From the NCBI GenBank assembly GCA_026874595.1, contig CM049318.1, positions 46,294,456 through 46,358,455 of the forward strand: a DNA stretch of 64,000 bases. The letters are read 5' to 3'. The notes beneath the pieces were generated by a model that searched no databases, had not been told where the DNA came from, and worked only from the letters and a program-made list of their open reading frames with translations. This stretch comes from Sipunculus nudus (Eukaryota; Annelida; Sipuncula; Golfingiida; Sipunculidae). The position numbers and the translations under genes are program-made. This document shows, piece by piece, positions 54,357 to 64,000 of the stretch; the first letter of the stretch is position 1; the number at the start of each line of letters is the position of its first letter.

Positions 54357-54965
54357 ATATCGTATAAAAAAACATATCAATTACATATCAATATATTATC
54401 ATCATTTTATTTAATATCGTTAATATCGGAAAATAAAATTTATACATTCCAGTTAGAAGCAATACATATTTTAGACACAGTTCCAATCGATTAGACTCGT
54501 AAACGATATCACATATCAGAGCGGGGAAATATAGACATGTATGTGGTGGCATCTGTTGTGGCGAGTGGGAATCAGTGGGAAGCACTCATTGGCGGATCTC
54601 CGGGCAAGATTGCGGTCTCCGGACGATCTCCGGGTCGTCTCTGGGTGAAGTTTCCGTGGATAACTGAATAAATAATTTGTGCACTTGCAAATTAAGTATC
54701 ATATTCGATGCGGATGTCATTTAGAAGTGTCAAGGGGAACGTTTAATACGAATTGCTGCCTTATTAATTAAGATATCGCGATCTCCGGGTTTTATTTTGA
54801 TCTCCGGCCGGAGATCTCTGGGTTTTAGATACACCCTACGTCATCGTCCCACAATACACCACGCGAAACAACAACAGAGCCACGTGTCAGGTTGTTTACA
54901 CGTGTTGGTTTACTCGCTTCGAAACACCGTGATTTACACTGGTCATTTGGTGTTACGTATACGAA
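53698..54965. other. No gene; (TA)n run and GATCTCCGG words
   Basis: A (TA)n run at about 54285-54355. Between 54594 and 54826 the word (G)GATCTC(C)GG or a close variant occurs about six times. The remainder is AT-rich. Confidence 0.6.
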
Positions 54966-57128
54966 AAATGCTTATTGCTTGCCGGAAATCTTCGATTTCG
55001 GCAAGCACGTTGGTCAGTTGCGTATTTCTGTTTGTTTTCCGCTTGGCAAGTATGTTGGTCAGTTCCGTATGTCTGTTTGTCTGTCCGATTATTTGTCTGT
55101 CTGTTCGCGCTCTACAGGTCACACTTTTGCAGCAATTGCATTAAAACTTACACAGCTTGTAGGCTAGCAAAAGTCCCGGAGGTCTATTGTTTTGGGCAAT
55201 ATAGGTCGAAGGTCAAGGTCATCAAAATTTCTCAAAACAGTTTTTTCTCCATATCTTTGTTACTATAAGTCATATCTACTTCAACCATAACTTATTTTAA
55301 TCGCCATTCTAAGGCCTTTCTTCTGGTTTGTAGCCAACTCAAATTTGTCGTAACCATGGTTACGCATTATGGGCAAAAATCATGATATTCGAAAAAAGAT
55401 GTCTTATTTTTCTAACTTTGTCAGTTTTAAAGCTAAGGAGGTCTAGTATTTTGCATCAGGTAGCATGCAAGCTGTGCTATTGGATTATATTAGAAGTCTC
55501 GCAATATCTCGTACAATATCTCGTCAAACTAGATATTTCGAGATTTCATTTATCTGGCCCTGCAGGCCACAGTTTTGCAGGAATCTATTTGAAACTCACT
55601 TATCTTAGGTCCCACATTATTATCTCGAAATCAATTTTTTTTTTCATTTTTTGAATGCGGCCGCTAGGGAGCGCTGAATGCCAACATCCCCAAAATATCA
55701 TGTTTTGGCCATATCTCCAAAAATATAAACTTCAGTTACAGAAATTATAGCTTATTTTCTTCCTCTGGGTCTTCTTCATAACCTGGTCAAGTTGTCTGGT
55801 TTCAATCTTGTGTCACTTTGTCAATGTGTCTGTCTGTTTGTGATTTGTCCTCAAATCCGCCTGCTTGCTGGTTCTTGCGTCTCACATATAACATTCTACA
55901 AGCCACAGTTTTGAAGAAATCCTTTTGCCACTAGTACATCTCATGTCTAACACTAATATCTCGAATTGCATTTTTCATTTTTCGGATATGGCCACTAGGG
56001 GGCGCTGCACTTTAACCTCCCCAACATATATTTTTTTGGCCATATCTCCAAAACTATAAACCTCAATTACAGAAACTATAGCTTATTTTCTTTCTCTAAG
56101 TCTTCTCCATAACATGAGTAAGTCATCTGGTCCCAAGCTTGTGTCCCTTTGTCAGTATGTCTGTCCGTATGTCAGTTGTTCTCAAAGTTGCCTGCTTGCT
56201 GGTTCTTGCATCTTACATATAGCATTCTATAGTTTTGCAGGAATCCTTTTGAAACGGGTACATCATATGTGTAATACTAATATCTCGAAAGCTATTTTTC
56301 ATTTTCAGGATATGGCCACTACGGTGCGCTGCACATGAACCAGTGCAACATACCATGTTTTGGCCATATCTCCAAAACTATAAACCTTACCTACATAAAC
56401 AGTAGCCCATTTTGCCCATCTTTACCTTCCCTACTTTCTTCTGGTAATCTGACCACAGAAGGGTCAGTATGTCTGTCGGTTCGTCTTTTGTTATCAGCTT
56501 TGTCTGCTTGCTTGTTGTTTTGTCTGATATGTCATTCTACAGGCCACAACTTCTCAGCAATCGCTCTGAGGCTCATTCAAACGATAGAAAACCGACAATA
56601 TGTTCTGTCTGTCAGTCTGTCTGTCATTTTAACTTCCGGCAAGCATTCGACCTCAGGTCGACTATTTTGTCTGTCTGTCTGTCTGTCTCCAGCCTGAAAT
56701 GCACAGTTTTGCAGCGATCACTTTCTAACTTTCACAGATGATGTACAACTAAAAGCGCCCGAAGCCTATTGAATTTTGTTATTATCAGTCAAAGGTCAAG
56801 GTCAAGGTCATCAATAGTTTGCAAAACGGGTTTTCCTTCATATCTTTGTCACTATTTGTCGTACCTACTTCATCTGTAGCTCATTTTAATCGTCATTCCA
56901 AGGCCTTACTTCTGGTGTATAGTGACCTCAAATTTGTCGTAACCATGGTTACGTATTTTTGGAAAAAGTCATGATATTCGAAAATAAGGGGTCTTATTTT
57001 TCTAACTTTGTCAGTTTTAAAGCTACAGAGGTCTAAATTTTTGCACCAGGTAGCATACAAGTAGTTTTATTTGATTATTCTACAAGTCTCGCAATATCTC
57101 GTACAATATCTCGTCAAATGAGATACAG
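54966..57128 (+). repeat. Composite repeat, order A-B-B-B-A
   Basis: Unit A (about 420 bp; about 55130-55550 and 56700-57125) includes GGTCAAGGTCATCAA, CATATCTTTGT.ACTAT, the palindrome GTAACCATGGTTAC and GTCTCGCAATATCTCGTACA. Unit B (about 325 bp, three copies in 55600-56470) includes GCCACTA.GG.GCGCTG, TTTTGGCCATATCTCCAAAA and CTTGCTGGTTCTTGC. CTTGCCGGAA..TTCGGCAAG precedes the first A. Frames through it are incidental. Confidence 0.8.
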
Positions 57129-59190
57129 TAATAAATGTGGTCATGCACAACATGTCTCATATTTTTGAGACAACATGCTGCCATTTATGGCCCTCATGTA
57201 AGCCCTCCTGGGTATGCAGAACTTCTAAAAAAGAATTTACGAAGTTATCAAAAGGGAAAAAAATACTGGTTTATTTTCATGTGAGTATTATTGAATGGTT
57301 TGTCTGCATCGTGTTGAATTATGTTAACACTGTATACACTGTGACCTGTTTAGAAAATCATAATGAGTATCACTGTGGATATGAGTGACCTTATTTTAGA
57401 TCAAATGGAAAACGAATACCAAATAATCATTTCTGCTTATGTGAACAATATGAGATGATTTATAACACAAAGATTTAATAAATATTTGAAAACAAATCAA
57501 GAAAATCTGATTAATTGCCTTTTAATTACGCCGAGGAAACTTAATAGTGAGGAATCTTGGGCATAAAATATGAATTGGATTGATCAAGAAATTAAGCTAA
57601 ATATTACTTTTATAAATAAAAAAAACTAATTCTATAAAACTTAAACAGTCTCCGATTAAGAAATTTGAAACATTGACCTATGCTCAACGACACTCGCCAC
57701 TGACACTTGTTACATTATAACACGTTTATCCTGGTGTGCGGGGCTCGAAATAGTAAGTATACACGCATCTCGGTGACAAATTAAATACACATATGCAAGT
57801 GTTGAGTATATCGCAGTCACTGTGAACTGTTTTGCTATATATTGGATTAATTGTCTCATACGAAATACTCGCCAGGTAAGACATTATCATTCACTCGGTA
57901 GTCGGAGGAATGGCTCCTGCAACCTTTGGCCTAGAACTTTTTATATTGTCTCCTTTGTACAAATAAATATCCCGTGTTCTGTTTTTGAGAGGTCTCACAA
58001 ATTATGCAAATTTTGTTATTGTAAGGCGACTAACACAGTCAAATCGGCGACCTGATTGGCTGCACGGGACAGTTATTCTTATGATTGTTCAATAAATGAA
58101 TATGGTATTAAGGTCATGTAAAGTTCATGGTGAGGTGAATTAACATACTAAACATCTACATTAATGTAAAGGGAAACCTTATAAAAAACGGCCTATTGTC
58201 AGGTATGTCAGATAAATATTTTGTAAATCCTGGCGTTTTTATGTCTGGTTACCTATACTTCTTTTCAAGGTCTCTTTATTCAATTGCACGTTTAAGATTA
58301 CACGCTTCTAGTAATCAGAGGTTCGTCCTTAGTTACATTAATTTCAGAAACCGACAGAAACTGACATGTATAACGTTTAACATGATAAAATGCCCTATTA
58401 TGTTCCTTTGGTATTCATGAGTTATAGCATATAAGAATGGAACCCAAGCACTGTGTATACATTCGAACCATGTTTTGCTTTGACTTTTGAAACCAGAAGG
58501 GAAGTGACTGGTGTGATTTCGATAACTGACAACAGACCTCAACCATTTTGTACAGGAAATTTTCACAATTCTAACATTTTTATATTGTTGCAAGTTTAAC
58601 TTAGAATAAGTTGATAGGCTAACTTTGAGTTATTTGCTTCATGTTTGATTTCTTTAATCTTTAATTGAGTTGCCGTTTCATAATTATATGAAACATCAAT
58701 GTTGGGTTTACGTTTTTGTTCTAATATGAGATTTCTCCTAATGCGCCATCAAGAGGCCTCGCAACAGATATATGCTTTCAGTAATTGTTTTATTTGGCAG
58801 CAATATAAACTTGAACTGCATTCTTGTACTCTTGTTCTTTGTTATGTAACAATTTGCATCCGTTTAACTTGTGTAAATTTAATCTTTTTTAGTACATCCA
58901 ATTGCTGTGCAATTGTGATGAATTAATTGAATGGATTTTCGTCAGATTTTCTATTGTGGGTGCGTAAATTTCTCATTTAAATCTGCAATAGTTCTGCAGA
59001 ACTGGCTGGGCCAATTTTCTTTATTTTTTCTTGTAAACAATAATATATGCACAATGTTTCTTTTTTTTGGTTGGAGTGCTAGAATTGTGTTATGCAGAAA
59101 AAACACTAACACAAGCCAGATTATCTAAATGTTGAAACACAAGGGCGCGCATTACTCTAAGCCACGAAGCTTGTGTGTCTGATAGTCTTG
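57129..59190. other. No gene seen
   Basis: AT-rich. Frames of 60-86 residues on both strands lack motifs. No repeat relationship with the rest of the window was noticed. Confidence 0.45.
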
Positions 59191-59194
59191 TGGT

Positions 59195-60012
59195 GTATGA
59201 TGCACGTCACATTTTTCCTTTAGGTAAACCAGTCTTGTTCCGTGGGTATGATAAAGTCTTGTGATAACAAAGTATGATGCACGTCACATTTTTTTTCTGT
59301 GGGTATACAATATACTTGTTCTGTGGGTATGATACAGTCTTATGATGACAAAGTATGAAGCACGTCACATTTTTTTCTGTGGGTATACAATATATACTTG
59401 TTCTGTGGGTATGATAAAGTCTTGTGATAACAAAGTATGATGCACGTCACATTTTTTTCTGTGGGTATACAATATACTTGTTCTGTGGGTATGATACAGT
59501 CTTATGATGACAAAGTATGATGCACGTCACATTTTTTTCTGTGGGTATACAATATACTTGTTCCGTGGGTATGATAAAGTCTTATGATGACAAAGTATGA
59601 TGCACGTCACATTTTTTTCTGTGGGTATACAATATACTTGTTTTGTGGGTATGATAAAGTCTTGTGATATCAAAGTATGATGCACGTCACATTTTTTTCT
59701 GTGGGTATACAATATACTTGTTCTGTGGGTATGATAAAGTCTTGTGATAACAACGTATGATGCACGTCACATTTTTCCTGTGGGTAAACCAGTCTTGTTC
59801 TGTGGGTATGATAAAGTCTTGTGATAACAAAGTATGATGCACGTCACATTTTTCCTGTGGGTATACAATATACTTGTTCTGTGGGTATGATACAGTCTTG
59901 TGATAACAGAGTATGATGCACGTCACATTTTTCCTGTGGATAAACCATAGTCCTGTTCTGTGTCCGACATAGTCTCGAGATAACAAAGTATGGGGCACTT
60001 TTTTCTGTGTGA
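59195..60012 (+). repeat. Minisatellite of about 81-bp units, same family as 50.6 kb
   Basis: About ten units of TATGATGCACGTCACATTTT + CTGTGGGTATACAATATACT + TGTTCTGTGGGTATGATAAA + GTCTTGTGATAACAAAG. The inner units are nearly identical, the outer ones diverged, and the last unit reads GTATGGGGCAC as in the 50.6-kb array. Confidence 0.9.
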
Positions 60013-60520
60013 AGGCGGCCATCATGATTTGCAAAGGGGTGAGTGGAGTCTCATTCTTTTACAATTACTCTTTTTCATTGTATATGATTTATATACATGT
60101 TAATCCCAATTAAATTTTAAAGAACACATACAGGGGTTTGACTATAGTGTACGTAGACCATGGCGCTGCGGTCCAGTTTAACAGATATAAAGACACACTT
60201 AGTTAAAAATGTATATTTAAAGTGCATAATTTACCATATTTCTATTAACATTGTTTTGCTTTAAATAGATTTTATATACTCCCTAAAACACATAAGCTTC
60301 AAAGGTATTGTTCGCTAATCCGTATCATTTGCCATCTGGCAGTGGTTCCTACAACTTCGTTCATAAATAGCAGTATCCAGCTTTCAGTGACTAACTTTCT
60401 CTTCTTTTTAAACTATAATATATTTAACATCTAAAATAACAGGCAAATAAAAAGAACACGGACTTAAGTAGACTAGATTTCTTTTACCGTTTAATATGAT
60501 TACAAACGATGAAGTAAGAT
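60013..60520. other. No gene seen
   Basis: AT-rich spacer without supported frame or repeat. Confidence 0.5.
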
Positions 60521-60521
60521 G

Positions 60522-60625
60522 GTGGCACCCATAGGCATTCGTTTCCAGCACTAAAATGGCCTAGAAACCGAAAACACATTGAGTATGGGCGATGTACCCA
60601 TTATAAAAGAACAAGATAATGAACA
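60522..60625 (+). repeat. Single arm fragment of the 13.6-kb palindrome
   Basis: GGCATTCGTTTCCAGCACTA, AAATGGCCTAGAAACCG, ACACATTGAGTATGGGCGAT and TTATAAAAGAACAAG are in the same order as at 13619-13700, with a few differences. Confidence 0.8.
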
Positions 60626-60689
60626 TGCTTGTGTATACTGCGATGAGATGAAAGACTATCTAACATCGCAATTATAAACATTTCAGTGA

Positions 60690-63400
60690 AATTCACTTTC
60701 TCAAAGATCTACAACATGCACCTATGCATGTATCATAAGTTGTTACTGACGTTGATGATAGCTTCTGGGTGATATCTAAACTATTGACAGATGTTTTGGA
60801 CACCCATGCACCCGTTAAGAAGAAAGCATAAGGCTAAACATGAGCCTTTTATGAACAGCACACTTAAGAAAACCATACTGAACAAGCGGCGACTTTGGAG
60901 GCGCTACAAGAAATATCCAAACCCAACACACGGGAAGCGTTCCGATATCAACGGAATCTGAATGTGATTATACGTAAAAACTCTATTAAAGACTATTTTA
61001 AGGCTAAAACAGGAAATGGGCCCCAGAATGTAGACTTCTGGTCTAAAATCAAACCTTTTATGACCATCAAAGGTCAGGAACTCATGATTGAACATGATCA
61101 TTTTGTATTACTGAACCTATAAATATATTGTTACGGAACCTAATATAAACAGATCACGTATGCGTGATGAACACAAATTTTGTAATGGAGATAAAAAAAA
61201 ATCAGATTCAGACACTAGGCAGCGGGAAATGTCTAGGGGAATAAATAAAGAAGTCAGTGGTTTTTTGTTAACAAATAACTATAATTTATTCTTAAAACAA
61301 CCCTAACAATACAATACAATAAATCAATACAATTATACAGTAATACAGCGTTATAGCAACAATTCAATACAATCACACAGAAAGATAATGGTACAGTACC
61401 TCGATACCAATAGTGTCACCAAGATAAGTCCTTTGAATGTAAACTCTCGGAGAATGACAGTCCAGTGGTGAGTTTGCAACAACACAGAAAGTAAACTGAA
61501 GTCCAAATGTATAAAATCCAGGAAAGTTCTTGAAAAATCTATAATTGCCGCATTCGTTGGATAAGGTTTTAGAATCTGACACAGATTCGCTGTTACGTCC
61601 GCTGGAATCTGCTCTGCTGTCTGCCTCCTGGTTCTAAAAAACAGCCCTTTATATACCTTCACATCATAAGCCGGGAACCTCCCACTTCTCGAACAGTCTA
61701 TAAGGACCCTACTCAACAGTAAATACGCGTTTCAGGAATTCTCTAAAAAGATATCGTTGTGTATCTACACATACCAGGCTCATCACGTGACCCACGACCA
61801 AGCGTGAAAACTCAAGGCCCACATGACAACGAGAGTTCAACCAGTACGGAATGTAACAACAACACGAGTTACGCCCGTGTCACATAACAGAGCACCTGTA
61901 ACAATATCAGTGTAGCATGAACAGTTATTATATTAATATAGCTGCCGAGCATATTTGGAGCATAGTTTAGTGTACCTGAATATGAAGATATATTATGATG
62001 ACAAAGGTTTTATGAATCACTCAATTACACATTTTAGTAACCACAAAAGCATAAATGTAATTGAAAATGATTTAACAATGTGTAATGGTTTTATGTCCTC
62101 ATATATCACTTATAATGACATGTTTGAAACTATTAGCAACCTAGATTCTAAGAAAGCTACTGGCTATGAAGGACTCTCTTCTAAGATTAAGATTGTAAAT
62201 CATATTTTGCATATCCCACTTACTATTTTGTTTTAACAATAGCACCAGAAGCAGTGTGTTTCCAAATTTGATGCAATATACAAATGTCACACCGATCGTG
62301 GAATAATTCTCTTATAAAGAAAAACTACCGTCCGGTCAGCATCTTGACCTCAGACTCTACTTCAAAGGTTTTTGAAAAACTGATGGCTAACCAGCTACAA
62401 ACTTTTCAAAACCAAATATTTCTTCCATTTATCTCTGCATTTAGAAAGAACATGGATGTCAGTCGGTTATTCTGCGACTGACGGAGGAAATGCGACAGGC
62501 ACTTGACAGTTACAGGGTACGTCGGCACTGTGCTGATGGATCTGCCAAAGGCGTTAACTGTATGCCTTTTTCGCTTCCAATTGGAAAACAATGCATATGG
62601 TTACAGAACGGAAACAACGAATAAGACCCTCAAATACATAAAGTGTCTTGCTCGATGACCAGAATGGCGTAGGTTCCACAGGGCTCGGGCCTAGGGCCGG
62701 CCCTGTTTAACATTTTTATGTAGGACATATAAGGTTTTATTGAACTTAATTGCTAGTCTGGCAGATTATGCCGATGATAATACTATTTCCGTTATTGATA
62801 ATAGCATGGAAGAAATTAGACCTTTCCTCACTTCCGAATGTGAGATAGCTACATAGAATGGTTCCATAACAATCTAATGGAAGCAAATCCTGATAATTTC
62901 CAGGTAATGCTTTTTCTAAACCTAAAGTATCCAATGGTTTCAGTATCAAAATTAACAACACTATTCTGAACAGAGAAGCCTGTGTAAAGTTACTTGGCAT
63001 TAACATAGATAACCACATGAATTTAGAATTTGATGTAAATCAACTTTGTATAAAGGCTGCAAGGCAACTCGATACATTATATAGAGTACATCGCATCTTA
63101 GATAGAAATGCTACCCTTACTATTTTCCGGTCCTATATACAATCAATCTTCAATTATTGTTCTATTATACGGCATATATAAGGCAAGAAACTCACAAACA
63201 AGATGGAGCGCATCTTAAAAAGGGCACTTCGTCTGATTGATGGAGACTTAAGTATACACTGACTAAACTAAGCTTTTGAATAAATACAATTAGATAATCT
63301 AGAAAACAAAGACTTATTACTATCGCAACTGGAGCCTTTAAAATTAAACATTACCTTTTACCCAGTATATCTTCGAAATTTTTACCTAGAAGTATATACA
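60690..63400 (+). mobile_element. CR1/L2-like LINE relic, split by a solo LTR
   Basis: LTDVLDTHAPVKKK and KRRLWRRYKKYPN (about 60780-60920) match the linker after a LINE endonuclease. FWSKIKPFMTIKG follows to 61115. After the LTR the reading resumes with NVIENDLTMCNGFMSSYITY, SKKATGYEGLSSKI (about 62150), YRPVSILTSDSTSKVFEKL (62330), a GSGLGPALFNIF-like motif B (62685), DYADDNTI (catalytic YADD, about 62765) and KLLGINIDNHMNLEFD (62990). Many stops and frame changes; long dead. Endonuclease start, ORF1 and tail are not seen. Confidence 0.75.
61129..61903 (-). mobile_element. Solo LTR (LTR retroelement fossil)
   Basis: 775 bases with TGTTAC...GTAACA termini, flanked on both sides by ATAT (61125-61128 and 61904-61907), a 4-bp target duplication. 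It is the reverse complement of the family at 1-733 and 63424-64000. No internal region is present, as expected after recombination between two LTRs. It lies within the LINE relic, so it is younger than that. Confidence 0.9.
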
Positions 63401-63423
63401 TCATACAATACTCGACAGAAGTT

Positions 63424-64000
63424 TGTTGCAGGTGCCCTTTTTATTGTGTGGCACGGGCGTAACTCGTGTTGTAGCGGCCTCGCCTGGCCGCGTGTTGCAC
63501 TCTCAGTTTAATCCGTACTGGTTGAACTCGCTTTGTTATTCTAGTCTGGGGTTTTCTCGCTTGGCCGGGCCGGGCCGGCTCACGGTTGAACCCTGGCATG
63601 TATATACACAATGTTCTTTGTTCTAGTATGTTCTTTGAGCGTGTTTATTATGTTAGGTTCCTTAGATTGTTCGAGAAATGGAAAATTCTCGGCCTGAGGT
63701 GAAAAGTTATATAAAGAGGCTGTGTTTTATAGCCAAGAGAGAGGTGAGATAATATTCCAGCGGACACAGAAGTGGACACAGAAGATGTCAGTTTGTGGGA
63801 CCTTTTCCGATAAGTGTGGCAATTATAGATTTCCTTCAGATTTTCTTTTCGATTTGTGACGAATCTTATTTAGTTTTCAGTTTACTTTCGGGATTGTTAC
63901 AAGAGCTTTACATTGGACTGTTATTCTCCGAGAGAATTTGTGTGAACTGTTCGTCCGGCTTATACATTTTAAACGACTTGTCGCTGTGACAGTGGTGGTA
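63424..64000 (+). mobile_element. Long terminal repeat, 5' part, running off the window
   Basis: Starts TGTTGCAGGTGCC and follows the family through GGAAAATTCTCGGCCTGAGG and GAGCTTTACATTGGACTGTT to the window end. Roughly 200 bases of the LTR are missing. Whether an internal region follows cannot be seen. Confidence 0.8.

Overview
This is eukaryotic, animal-type nuclear DNA built almost entirely of repeats: AT-rich, full of (TA)n, (CT)n and poly-A runs, with no operons, rRNA or complete host gene. The mix of CR1/L2-like and Jockey-like LINEs, a Penelope-like element with hammerhead ribozymes, a Ty3/Gypsy element with a chromodomain, a Mutator-like transposase with a SWIM finger, foldback elements and GGTGGCGCCACC-type arrays suggests a marine invertebrate, probably a bivalve mollusc. 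That assignment is inference from remembered repeat families; no species marker is visible.

Layout. 1-9.2 kb: the end of a long terminal repeat, a possible PIF/Harbinger relic with a MADF-like fragment, diverged dispersed repeats and an inverted pair at 3.9/6.3 kb. 9.2-16.5 kb: a large foldback structure whose arms are satellite-like units bounded by CACTATTGTAATAA motifs; its middle holds two GGTGGCGCCACC arrays and a second palindrome with arms of about 340 bp. 16.9-19.8 kb: a decayed CR1/L2-type LINE (minus strand). 20.0-22.35 kb: a decayed Penelope-like element carrying a hammerhead ribozyme on the strand opposite its reading frame; a second ribozyme copy lies at 42.5-42.7 kb.

22.4-40.6 kb is a three-level nest. 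A short inverted-repeat element (ends at 22.40 and 40.56 kb) contains a Ty3/Gypsy element (23186-39506, 4-bp target duplication TTCC), and the second LTR of that contains a 9.06-kb Jockey-like LINE (30280-39340, exact 13-bp target duplication). The LINE is the youngest large insertion. Both of its reading frames are open with all visible catalytic motifs, and it has an unusual 3' region of about 4.1 kb with tandem hairpin units, A-tailed tandem units and AGTCCT-NTTT-AGGACT stem-loops that also occur once in its 5' leader.

40.6-64 kb: another inverted-repeat element, a tRNA-derived SINE, a 56-bp minisatellite of about 20 copies, one GC-rich exon-like reading frame (50215-50517, minus) that is the best candidate for host coding sequence, two related minisatellites 8 kb apart, a Mutator-like transposase fragment, an A-B-B-B-A composite repeat, and a decayed LINE split by a solo LTR of the family that also occupies both window ends.

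The genes do not form a pathway: nearly every reading frame is mobile-element machinery. All family names come from reading motifs by eye; no database search was run.
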